From NCBI GenBank assembly GCA_015680635.1, contig JAABOA010000262.1:1-13363 (forward strand): a stretch of DNA of 13,363 nucleotides, read 5' to 3'. Below are positions 1-7,238 of the stretch, piece after piece. How positions within the stretch are numbered: position 1 is the stretch's first letter; every line of letters begins with the position of its first letter. The DNA comes from Lunasporangiospora selenospora. Taxonomy: Eukaryota; Mortierellomycota; Mortierellomycetes; Mortierellales; Mortierellaceae. The notes under the pieces were generated by a model. It did no database searches and had not been told where the DNA came from. It saw only the letters and a list, made by a program, of their open reading frames with translations. The translations under genes and the position numbers were made by a program.

Positions 1-126
1 CACAACATGAAATACTAGGGAAAAGACGTAGATTGGAGAGCACAAAAGGAGACGTTTTTATGCCCCTTTCAGCGTGGCTGAGAGGAACAGCCATTTTTAC
101 TCCTTTTGGCACTTGGACTCAGAGAT

Positions 127-139
127 GAGTATAATACTC
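127..139. repeat. Perfect palindrome GAGTATAATACTC
   Basis: A 13-nt palindrome (GAGTAT-A-ATACTC) that resembles the AGTATAAATACT palindromes at 572 and 777. It is followed about 35 nt later by CATCTCACCGACTT, which also recurs after the other copies. It may be a diverged first copy of the same module. Confidence 0.4.
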
Positions 140-223
140 GTTTCTGTCCTTCCAATATAGAATATACTCCATCTCACCGACTTACTTAACCCCACCTTCC
201 CAAATACCTTCTTATCAAACTCG

Positions 224-273
224 ACTCACCAACTCACCGACTCACCGACTCAACTCAACTCAACTCAACTCAT
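224..273. repeat. Short tandem repeats of CTCACCGA and CTCAA type
   Basis: Visible tandem units: CTCACC(A/G)A is repeated about three times (ACTCACCAACTCACCGACTC and onward) and then changes to four or five copies of CTCAA. This is simple-sequence DNA with no coding meaning seen. The CACCGACT word also occurs at 178, 627 and 4640, outside the tandem tract. Confidence 0.7.
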
Positions 274-277
274 GGGA

Positions 278-298
278 AATGTTGTGGATCACAACATT
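278..298. repeat. Perfect inverted repeat, 9-bp arms, 3-nt loop
   Basis: AATGTTGTG (278-286) and CACAACATT (290-298) are exact reverse complements around GAT. GTTGTGGATC recurs at about 380-389 without its partner arm. It is the first of three adjacent hairpins. Confidence 0.75.
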
Positions 299-344
299 AT
301 AATTTAGAGATTGTAGAAAAGAAAGAGAGGAACCAATTACACAG

Positions 345-376
345 CCAAAAGGAGACATCTCGCATGCTCCTTTTGG
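345..376. repeat. Perfect inverted repeat, 10-bp arms, 12-nt loop
   Basis: CCAAAAGGAG (345-354) and CTCCTTTTGG (367-376) are exact reverse complements. A looser version of the same pair flanks 46-53 and 101-108 (AAAAGGAG and CTCCTTTT), suggesting a repeated unit. No terminator role can be assigned, since no gene adjoins it. Confidence 0.75.
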
Positions 377-413
377 GGTGTTGTGGATCGCTCTTCTCTC
401 CACAGGTTTTGAT

Positions 414-446
414 CTAGTCAGGTGATTATCCTAACTACCTGACTAG
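414..446. repeat. Perfect inverted repeat, 10-bp arms, 13-nt loop
   Basis: CTAGTCAGGT (414-423) and ACCTGACTAG (437-446) are exact reverse complements. The arms have the look of transposon ends or a recombinase or regulator site, but no protein gene is linked to them here. Confidence 0.75.
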
Positions 447-569
447 AGGCTTTTACCTTTTATTTTAACAGAGACAGCTTCAATAAAGAACACCACCTTT
501 CTCACCCGTTACGACGCTTCACATATCATTTTTTTTACCAATACTGACCCACACAGGGGGCTGAAGGGA

Positions 570-632
570 CTAGTATAAATACTGGCCCCTGCCCAAAAAT
601 AAACCACAATCCAATTTCACCGACTCTTATTG
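570..632 (+). promoter_or_regulatory. Palindromic TATA module, copy 1
   Basis: The core AGTATAAATACT (572-583, AGTAT-AA-ATACT) is followed by a C-rich stretch, then AAATAAACCACA and TTTCACCGACT. The same order of words occurs at 776-830. It looks like a TATA box with a conserved start-site region. No downstream coding exon is evident, so it may be a stray promoter carried by a repeat. Confidence 0.4.
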
Positions 633-774
633 TCCCATTTATTTCAGGAAACACTGGGCCCTGCAGATAGTATTTTTTTCTCTTCTAGCGGGCTTTTCAG
701 GGTCAGTGGCATAGTATAGTAAGCTCCCTATGAACAAAGGGCATCTTTCCCTACCGCACTCTTCTTTGTTGGAG

Positions 775-832
775 CTAGTATAAATACTGACCCCAGTTCT
801 CAAATAAACTACATCGAATCTCACCAAAACAA
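775..832 (+). promoter_or_regulatory. Palindromic TATA module, copy 2
   Basis: CTAGTATAAATACTGACCCC (775-794) closely matches 570-589 (CTAGTATAAATACTGGCCCC). It is followed by CAAATAAACTACATCGAATCTCACC, parallel to copy 1. Spacing between TATA and the AAATAAAC word is conserved, which argues for duplication of a functional or formerly functional promoter. No gene is recognisable within the following 200 nt. Confidence 0.4.
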
Positions 833-1072
833 AACTGCCCCTTTTACCATACCTTGCACAGGAATTAAATGACAACATTTATTTATTCTTATCGAGGAAA
901 AAGTCGATCATTTGTAATTCCAGCCAGTCGTCGTTGTCCATAGGATTTCTCCACCACATTTACTCTATTCTTGGGGTCAGTGAATTTTTGGCCCTCATGG
1001 ATGGACACCTTCGGCCAGTCATGACTATCTGTCACCAAAAACAGACTCTTCTCCTTTTAATACTGCAACGTG

Positions 1073-1160
1073 GTAAACAAGGATTGGGGCCAACAGTTCT
1101 GTGTTTGCGAGGAGGCACGACTTCTCGCTAGGCGAGGCTATGGGCAGGTATGTCCGCTGT
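1073..1160. repeat. Diverged ~90-bp dispersed repeat, copy 1
   Basis: From TAAACAAGGATTGGGG to the GTCCGCTG word this stretch aligns along its whole length with 2071-2160. Both copies keep the hairpin word CTCGCTAGGCGAG (1124-1136 here; arms CTCGC/GCGAG). Substitutions are spread throughout and there is a 3-nt length difference. The identity of the element is unknown. Confidence 0.65.
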
Positions 1161-1532
1161 GGCGCAATCAAGCGAGTCAACTCCGGTCCATCAAGTGCAA
1201 CATCCCACCCTACTTTGTTTGAACAGGCAACGGAGTTGTTACGATGAGTATCACACAACCATCAGTCCAACCAAATAAGTAAAGCTTTCCTTTCCTTATT
1301 GAATTGGGAGACCCATTCTTTGTTTGATCGTCAAACTTGCCGGCTTGAATAGTGAATGAGGTTCGCGTTTCTCTGCCGGTTCCAATACCACTGGAATCTC
1401 CTCGAGTCGAATTTCTCTTTAGAATAAAGCCTTGTGGAATAAGACTGCGCCCTCTCTATTATCACCTCCTGAGTGGCACGCCACTACCCGCACCTCTAAT
1501 CAGAGTAATTCCCACATTAAATACCCCAGAGC
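1160..1532. other. No recognisable gene
   Basis: Open frames on both strands are short and without family resemblance. A minus-strand frame reading through about 1455-1590 stays open for roughly 38 codons after an AG-CAT word and could be a remnant exon, but nothing identifies it. Confidence 0.4.
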
Positions 1533-1738
1533 AACGAGATGGTGAGAGGGATTTCCGGAAAAGTAGAGTGTGAATGCTATCAGTAATCATCCACAATAAT
1601 GGATAGACAAAGCGGCAAAATCTAAATGAGAGTATAGCCGTACATGCTATTGATCATGAGTGAGATGGTGAGAGCGGAAGGTAGAAAATTACGGTGCAAA
1701 TGCTGTAAGTAACTCTTCATATGATAGGTAAGAGACAG
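1533..1738. repeat. Diverged tandem duplication, two units ~127 bp apart
   Basis: Unit 1 (about 1533-1609) and unit 2 (about 1660-1738) share GAGATGGTGAGAG, then a purine-rich TTTCC/GAAAAnTA segment, then a (T/G)GYAAATGCT-like word and GTAAnnnnTCAT, and end near GGATAGACA or GATAGGTAAGAGACA. On the minus strand both units place CTCACCATCTC a fixed distance after an AG-CATT word. This is an imperfect, older duplication. Confidence 0.5.
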
Positions 1739-1799
1739 TGTATACCAAATTTGGGTTGAAAGAGTGCTATATTGCTTTTTGTGTCTTTGTTAAATGTTC

Positions 1800-1886
1800 T
1801 TACACTTGCTCTGCACAAGCCGTGGATACGATCATAACAAGTGCAATTAAAAAGGAGATCACAAAGCGAGCAGCGGGAGCCATCAT
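1800..1886 (-). CDS. Possible signal-peptide first exon of a secreted protein
   Basis: From the paired ATGs at 1881-1886 the frame encodes 28 residues that look like a complete secretory signal peptide: two Met, short basic/small N-region (APAAR), a hydrophobic core FVISFLIALVMIV, and a small-residue cleavage region STACA before EQ. The unspliced frame stops at 1800-1802. However, a good splice donor sits there (CAAGT|GTAAGA, intron beginning at 1803), so this is plausibly exon 1. An acceptor near 1711 (TTACAG) would give a product that stops after about 16 more residues, so no convincing downstream exon was found. It could be a broken or chance gene. Confidence 0.3.
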   Translation of the reverse strand: MMAPAARFVISFLIALVMIVSTACAEQV

Positions 1887-2070
1887 AATGCGAAAGTAAA
1901 TGTGCTGAGTGGCGTAAAGATATTTCAGACAGGCAGGCAGACAGACATGTAGAACGAGCAAAAGCGCAACACTACACCGAAGTGAGGGAAGAGGAGGGGG
2001 AAAGGGAAGGAAGAGAGGAGGAGAAAAGAGTGGAAGAAAAAGGTGGAAGGGAAACAAGGGCGGTGCAAAG

Positions 2071-2160
2071 TATAAACAAGGATTGGGGATCCATAGTTTT
2101 CTGCGTTTGCGAAGAGACACAACGTCTCGCTAGGCGAGGCAAAGGACAGGTGGGTTCGCT
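2071..2160. repeat. Diverged ~90-bp dispersed repeat, copy 2
   Basis: Partner of 1073-1160, in the same orientation about 1 kb away. It begins TAAACAAGGATTGGGGATCC and keeps the CTCGCTAGGCGAG hairpin (2136-2148). On the minus strand the two copies can be read in frames that differ by a one-codon indel, with a shared CCAATCCTTGTTTA word at the far end. That permits but does not establish a coding origin. Confidence 0.65.
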
Positions 2161-2249
2161 GGGAAAGGTGATTGCTTGCGTGGGGGAGGATAACAAATTA
2201 GACCAAATGCAAATAAATACCATCGCCCCAGGGAAAAAAAGACAATGAT

Positions 2250-2325
2250 AAAAAAAGGGGGATTCGAACGAAAAATCTGATCGCAGAGCTCTTCGCTATG
2301 GATGCCATCGCGCACTTCTGCGTTG
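2250..2325 (-). pseudogene. tRNA-like / Pol III-like relic
   Basis: Reading the minus strand, TAGCGAAGAGC (2288-2298) resembles a Pol III A box. About 29 nt on, CGTTCGAATCC (2260-2270) is a near-consensus B box, and a T7 tract (2250-2256) follows as a terminator would. The sequence before the B box (GATCAGA) resembles the 3' side of a tRNA anticodon arm. The T-stem does not pair properly and the anticodon arm appears shortened, so this is not a functional tRNA. A decayed tRNA or tRNA-derived SINE fragment is the best reading; chance is possible. Confidence 0.25.
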
Positions 2326-2540
2326 AACCAGAATAATGGTGTTCACTAATGACTCATCAGCCCACAAAGATCAAAGAACAAACTGTACAATTGCATTACC
2401 CGTAGTTTTCTCAATGAAAACTGCTCGTAAACACCTGTGATATTTCAGGAGATGAACTCTGCTCCAGTGTAGGTGATTTTGTTGCGTCAATCTGTTATAC
2501 GGGAGCGTTTGTTGGAAACTTATGATTCCGTATCCGATAG

Positions 2541-3058
2541 CTGACAATGGAAGCTTTCCAGAATCTCTTATGGTGGATAGACAACCTTCGGTCTTTGTAC
2601 GAAAAGTCGTGGATCCAACGACTGCCACAGAAAAATGTCTTCACCGACGCCTCCGACACGGTTTGGGGTATTGTCAACGGCCAAAAATCATGGAAGGGCC
2701 AATGGGACCCTATCATGCTCACATAAAGGGAAGTGGCTGCTTCTGAACGTATTGCGATAATACGACAATTATCGCTTATGCCAACAACTTCAGTGGAACG
2801 AGATCACAAGATCTAATGGATATGATACAACATATTTGAACCTTTTGCCTTTCCACCAGCACTTCCATTATGCCAGCGTTCGCTTCTTCAGCCTTCAATC
2901 CAACTGACAGCTCGGGGCATAGGCTGGAGCAATAGCTTGAAAAGAGTCGCGACTTGACAGCCTTCTCGACTCTGGACGAGGTCTTGGGGCCACACGACAT
3001 CGACCTCTTTGCTACAGAAAATAATGCGAAGATGCCTCGGTTGATGAGCTGGCAGTGC
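2541..3058 (+). pseudogene. DIRS-like pol fragment: RNase H and following domain
   Basis: The frame begins LTMEAFQNLLWWIDNL, the usual WW(x)nL lead-in to the RNase H domain of DIRS and related pol proteins. It continues through VFTDASDTVWGIVNGQKSW (first RNase H aspartate in TDAS) and DPIMLT-stop-REVAASERIAI, where a HINxxE-type helix is expected. After two more stops (2814, 2823) the same frame gives LDEVLGPHDIDLFATENN and KMPRLMSWQ, which matches the conserved WGPxxIDLFAxxxNxxxxxYxSW segment seen downstream of RNase H in these elements. Three in-frame stops make it a pseudogene. Reading frame is otherwise preserved over about 170 codons, so decay has been by substitution more than by indel. 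Confidence 0.65.
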
Positions 3059-3850
3059 AGCCCATCAGCAACAAATCAGGACCGACAAGTCGACCTCCAC
3101 AATATGATCTAGTCAACGCCCTCAATTTCCTTGCCTGGGGCCACACAACCAAATTTTGTGCGCCTCAACACTGTCAAGACATACTGCACCAACATCAAAT
3201 CTTTGATGACACACCCTCCTTCGACAAAGACATTCACTTTAGCCGCCTATTCAGAATTCTTAAGGTCAACGAAATCGACTCTTCAAAAGTCCTAGACCTT
3301 GATCTAGATCCTGCCCTCGACTACTTCCGATCCATTGAGCCGAATGACATGATACCGAGAGAGGCTCTTACTCAAACATTGCTCTGGCTCTTAGACATGC
3401 GTGCCTTCCTCCGCTCTAGCGAAATCGAGCGTATCAACTTTTACGGCTGCGGATCAAAGAGACCTTCATGCGTCCCCTCGCGGCTCGTCCCAATAACGAA
3501 ACTTTAGATGGGGTTCACAAGAACAAGCACGTCTCAAGACGCGCTCTATCAATTCGCTCCTCTGTCCTGTTCGCTCATTCCGCACTCGCGTTTCTCGCCT
3601 AGCAGAGATACGTCCCGCACCCAAACATTTCAATTACCCATGGAGATTGGTCCCCTCCCTCCATGTTCTCGAGGTTCTATCGACTCTTGAGGGAAACTCT
3701 GTCGATTTTTTCTGGTGTTTTTTTGGGTGGACCTCTGAAGCCACAGGGAGATCGCTGCTCTAGAAGGATAATGGACTATGGAGACAACGAAAGACGTCTT
3801 CGGATCATTATCCGAGCAAGCAACCCTTTCATAATCCCCTCCCACTCTCC
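3055..3850 (+). pseudogene. DIRS-like tyrosine recombinase fragment
   Basis: The frame open from about 3055 to 3507 has an N-terminal helical region (LVNALNFLAWGHTTKFCAP) and then the segment TQTLLWLLDMRAFLRSSEIERI. This matches the start of the tyrosine recombinase catalytic domain (consensus like K.AWLL.....LRPSDL.RI), with the catalytic arginine being that of FLRSSE. Downstream coding potential shifts frame after about 3470 (HKNKHVSRRALSIRSS, then RYVPHPNISITHGDW in other frames). The later HxxR and Tyr catalytic boxes are not recognisable. It follows the pol fragment with frames overlapping, as in intact elements. No function is expected now. Confidence 0.55.
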
Positions 3851-3989
3851 CAGTTAGGCTACAGTTGTGCAAAAAGCTCCCCAAAAATGGACAGGCATTA
3901 GTATTGATTCAAGTTTGTGTAAAATATCCGATAAATGACTCTCGCGCATGTGTACATAGCCTGTTAAGTGCAATCCTGTTTGGCTTAGG

Positions 3990-5247
3990 CGATAGAGTCT
4001 AACTGACAAGCTAGAAGCTCATTCTACCCAAAAGGTGCATGGCTGAGGTGTTGGTAGAATATGTAAAACATGTACGACGGTAATCCTCTGGTCTAGTAGA
4101 GTGACAGCTCGACCTCCTGTGGATGCAGAGGTTCAAGAGTGACGCCCAATCGAATATGACCGATAAGGAATAGCTCCTATTGGACCGAGCATATTGGTTT
4201 TCATGGGTAAATAGTCAAAGTATGATTGGGTGCTTTGGTTTCCACTTTTCCGGAATAGACGGATGGGAGCGATGGGGCTGAGAGAGTAGTAAATGCTGAA
4301 GAGCGACCAGGCTGAGAAAAGCGAAAGAACGAAAGCAATTGGAGCAAGTGGGTCGATACTTGCTCTCTTTTTTTTTTTTTTTTGGGTCACGACAAACAAA
4401 CAAAAAAGCCTATTTCTCACAAACAACAAAGAGCCAAGCCCGTTTGAAATTTATGGCAGGTCACAGCAATTTCCATGAAGAGATAGGAACCTAAAAGAGA
4501 GTCATAGGAGATGGCTTTACGCGTCTGCAGCTGACCTGCAGATATCATTTCTACTCGTCAAGGCGTGCTTTCCAGCGCCAGTGTAAAAGACTGAACATTG
4601 CTCTTAAGTAAACCACACACACACACACACACACAAGTTCACCGACTTGGCTCTCAAAATACCAAAAAGCACGCATGCTTTGACGACAGAATACTAGGTC
4701 CTCTCAAGTGGGATAGAGACAAACAACGTTAAGTCTATCAGGAAAAGTTTGACATCAAAGACAGTATCTATACTAGCTAGTGTCAACTTCGTGAAGGTAA
4801 GGGAAGCTAGCATGATGAATGAAGTGTGCAAAGGCCTGACGAAGTAGGGGTGTCAGACTGATGGGATGACCACCGCACCCTGGTCCTCTTGAGATAATCT
4901 CGGTGTAACCATTCGATCTGACAATTGGCCAATCAGCCAACGAACCTTTCCCAGGAGTGATAGCGACTTATTTCCCTCGGGTCACATAGCAACGTCGCTA
5001 AAATATGACTGGGTGCGGAAAGCCATTATTGTCCCGGCATGTCACCAGCTCCCTTGATGGAAAAATCATGGTTGCACAGAGATTGGCTTTTGCTTTGCCC
5101 TTTGAATGGACGTAGGGGCGAGAGCATTAAACTCATCCCCAACAGGACACTTAGTGCCAAGTAACGCTCTGCTATGTGATGTGACCTCCATGTTGCTGCA
5201 ACGTTCAAACCTTTGGTTGTCCTGGCAGGTTTGTTCGTATGCGCTTC
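3990..5247. other. No recognisable gene; scattered repeats
   Basis: Frames here are short or made of low-complexity sequence (a T17-type run at about 4367-4383). A (CA)n tract lies at 4614-4637. The words TATGA(T/C)TGGGTGC occur at about 4220 and 5004, with an inverted relative near 4144, hinting at an old dispersed repeat. TAAACCACA ... TTCACCGACT around 4608-4647 resembles the start-region words of the TATA modules at 570 and 775. Long antisense frames over 5026-5476 are shadows of the secreted-protein gene. Confidence 0.4.
4614..4637. repeat. (CA)n microsatellite
   Basis: Uninterrupted CA dinucleotide repeat of about twelve units. No gene association is seen. Confidence 0.9.
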
Positions 5248-5254
5248 TATAAAT
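5248..5254 (+). promoter_or_regulatory. TATA box of the secreted-protein gene
   Basis: TATAAAT lies 77 nt upstream of the ATG at 5331, a plausible distance for a TATA-driven fungal gene with a short 5' leader. The leader is C-rich and pyrimidine-rich (CTCCCTATTCTTCCACCC). Confidence 0.5.
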
Positions 5255-5330
5255 GGTCTTTGATTTCCTTGACATTTTTGCATCATTACTCGACCGCTCC
5301 CTATTCTTCCACCCAAGAACTACCCAGACC

Positions 5331-5785
5331 ATGAACACCAAGATCCTTGCCCTCGCTGTTATTGCCGTTTTGGCTACCGCAAGCGTGACCTCTGCCGTTC
5401 CTTTCAGAGGCCCTGGCACTCCCCCCGGTGACCCAAAGTACTGCTCCGTCCCTAACCCTGAGGATCCCGAGTCCAAGATTGCAAGATCTGCATGCTAAAC
5501 GTAGCCTCAGTATCCTCCGTCCGTGTGTACACTCATTTCACTCACAACGAGAATCTGTAGCCGCGAATGAAAGAAATGATACAATGGGTCATCCCATTTT
5601 GACCCCTAAAAACCATGTTGTTACAGTTGAAACTCTTGTACAATGTAATTTTCGCTAACTTGTGTGGCACCAACAGCAACGCTTCCTGCTATCTTGACCT
5701 TGGCCAATTTACAACGGTCATACCAGGCAACACCGAAACTGCAAAAACACTCAACTCGGCAGAGGCAGGTGGATGTGGCATATGA
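5331..5785 (+). CDS. Small secreted cysteine-containing protein (two-exon model)
   Basis: The first exon starts at ATG 5331, preceded by ACCCAGACC. It encodes a clear signal peptide (MNTKILALAVIAVLATASVTSA, likely cleaved after residue 22) and a Pro/Gly-rich start (VPFRGPGTPPGDPKYCS). Unspliced, it ends at 55 residues with a terminal Cys (stop at 5496). A better model uses a GC-AG intron: exon 1 5331-5480, donor GCAAGA at 5481, acceptor TTACAG ending at 5626, exon 2 5627-5785. Both boundaries are phase 0. Exon 2 adds 52 residues including CGTNSNASCYLDLGQ and a closing GGCGI, giving 102 residues and an even number of cysteines (38, 63, 71, 100), as expected for disulfide pairing outside the cell. 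No known family recognised; an effector-like, antimicrobial or wall-associated role cannot be told apart. The downstream exon is coding-like, but the splice is inferred. Confidence 0.5.
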
Positions 5786-6790
5786 TTGTGAAGCTACCTA
5801 TTACTTGTTCCAAAGTGAACACATGTACACACAGTAGGTAGCAACAGCTTTAACACCATCCGAGTATCACCAATAGTTGCCGTTGTTGTTGCTAGTCATT
5901 CTCATGTTGTCATTGAGGCTGCTTCGTCTCGTTGCTGTTGCGAATCCTAGGGTGGTTGTTGAGGTTGAAGATTTTCATCTCGTTTACATCTTTCCTCATC
6001 CTGTTCTATGTTTACAGGGTGTCTATTTTGTTTATTAGGTGAATGCCACCAACTATTTTACAATTTAAAAAACACCACTTTCTACCCGAGCAATACCCAA
6101 AGACTTCCTAGCCTCTGACTGTTGCAGTTAACCTTGTTCTCCCCAATTCAATAGAGGTATTAAAAAAAATACCTTGGACCGGGGCTTATTGGTGTGGCCT
6201 CTATATTTTTTTTTTCACCCGCTGGTTTGTGTGTGGTGAAAACTACTCTAGGGCAGGTATTAGACTCGGCATTCTCTAGACTGTAGTATACCCATTCGCC
6301 ATTTTGGTACGTACTGCATGGAGACAAGCTCAAGAGCCATAGTCGTCAAGCATTTACCAATAGCATTGAAGGATAGAAAATGAGGACAACCCATCAACGT
6401 TACCATGTGTATATTTCAAAGCTAAATATGGGCTCTTTGGGGCAGGTGAGAAGTTCTATCACCCAACGGCAACATTTACCCCAGTCTCATTGTCCAACTC
6501 AATAAATAAAAAATAAAAAAAGACATATTTGAATGCACTCTGATCACGCTGGAATCATTCACTCGCCCGACATTATTTTCTCACACGCCCGCATACTGTC
6601 CCACTTTGAAACTTTTTTTTTTTTTGGCCCACTTATCCTTTTCATACCCTGACAGCTGTTATCCAGATAAACTGACAGTGTCCAATATTTTCTTTACTGC
6701 AACAATTGAGAAAAGAGAACCGGACTAATAGTTTGGGTATACAAAAAAAAGAACATGGCAGTTATAACCAAATCCTGCTGCTCAAAGGTT
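5786..6790. other. AT-rich region without a recognisable gene
   Basis: There are homopolymer A/T runs (about 6162, 6208, 6611, 6745), no long frames and no family motifs. A CAA/TTG-rich patch at 5870-5970 could be read as Gln/Asn-rich on the minus strand but is interrupted by stops. The 3' side of the ubiquitin-like gene reaches this region. Confidence 0.45.
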
Positions 6791-6796
6791 TTATTT
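6790..6796 (-). promoter_or_regulatory. AATAAA-type polyadenylation signal overlapping the stop codon
   Basis: On the minus strand the end of the ubiquitin-like gene reads TCC AAA TAA AAC, so the TAA stop (6791-6793) lies inside an AATAAA hexamer. If used, the 3' UTR would be very short. No second strong hexamer is seen just downstream. Confidence 0.35.
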
Positions 6797-7238
6797 GGAT
6801 GAATAATTCAGCGCAAAAGATTTGTTCATTTGGTCTTGCGGAAATTTGGGGATGAAGAGCGGACAATTTCCTTGCGCTTTACAGCTGGTCGTGAAGGAGG
6901 TGTAGGAGGTGACATGCACCTTGATTGATGCAGTATCTCCCAACTTGTAAGAGCAGAGTGTTTCTTGGTCTTGCATCTAATGGTTCAGAGCGGGGGGGGG
7001 GAGGCAGGAAAGCCGATATTCAATGAGTTTGTCTACAGCATTCAGCACGAAACGCAGAGAAAGCTTTGGAGCGATTTCTTACCTCAGTGTCTGCAAGTGA
7101 GAGTACTATATTGGTGGGGAATACGTGAAGTAATGATGCGATGGTCTGTCGTATCTGTACGATTTGTGAGTCAGAGGAGGATGCTTTGAAGGTGTAAACC
7201 GCGTTTGGCTCCTCATCCAGGTGGAATTTGACGTCCAT
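6791..7238 (-). CDS. Ubiquitin-like domain protein (two exons)
   Basis: Exon 1 is 7083-7238 (ATG at 7236-7238), the intron is 6977-7082 (106 nt; donor GTAAGA, acceptor CATTAG), and exon 2 is 6791-6976. Splicing gives 113 residues. Residues 1-75 follow the ubiquitin fold: strands DVKFHL and NAVYTF, a helix DSQIVQIRQTIASLLHVF, then NIVLSLADTE joined across the intron to MQDQETLCSYKL and the last strand ASIKVHV. The pattern LADTExxDQETLxxYKL parallels ubiquitin's IFAGKQLEDGRTLSDYNI, which supports the intron. There is no C-terminal Gly-Gly; instead a ~35-residue tail rich in Lys, Ser and Pro follows, so it is probably not a conjugated modifier but a protein carrying a ubiquitin-like domain. The target is unknown. 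Starting at 7238 places strand 1 at the N-terminus as in ubiquitin. Confidence 0.65.

Larger units (their letters stand above)
1..900. other. Gene-free region rich in short inverted and direct repeats
   Basis: I see no convincing coding sequence here; the open frames are short and lack any recognisable motif. The stretch carries CTCACCGACT/CTCAACT micro-repeats (about 224-273), three perfect hairpin-forming inverted repeats (278-298, 345-376, 414-446), and two copies of a palindromic TATA module (572-583 and 777-788) followed by related downstream sequence. Positions 1-53 resemble 290-356 (both begin CACAACAT and run into AAAAGGAGAC). It reads as decayed mobile or promoter-derived DNA rather than a gene. 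Confidence 0.5.
2400..3990 (+). mobile_element. Degenerate DIRS-like (tyrosine-recombinase) retrotransposon
   Basis: The order of recognisable parts is that of a DIRS-type element: an RT/RNase H pol region followed by a tyrosine recombinase, all on the plus strand. The pol part (2541 to about 3057, one frame) shows TDASDTVWG and the DIRS-typical GPHDIDLFATENNAK...SW motif; the recombinase part begins near 3055 in another frame. Stops at 2724, 2814 and 2823, further frame changes, and loss of the catalytic part of the recombinase mark it as dead. The RT domain itself and the ends (inverted or split direct repeats) were not found, so the limits given are approximate. Ngaro or another YR-retroelement group is an alternative. 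Confidence 0.65.

Noticed and set aside
1982-2248. Plus-strand Glu/Arg-rich frame of 88 codons
   Set aside because: The first half is purine-rich low-complexity sequence and the second half covers the dispersed repeat; no motif is present.
4133-4429. Minus-strand frame with a hydrophobic stretch and a poly-Lys run
   Set aside because: The Lys run is a translated homopolymer, and the rest has no conserved pattern or splice support.
5026-5476. Minus-strand frames of 96 and 136 codons
   Set aside because: They lie antisense to the signal-peptide exon of the secreted protein, have no family motif and no promoter; treated as shadows.
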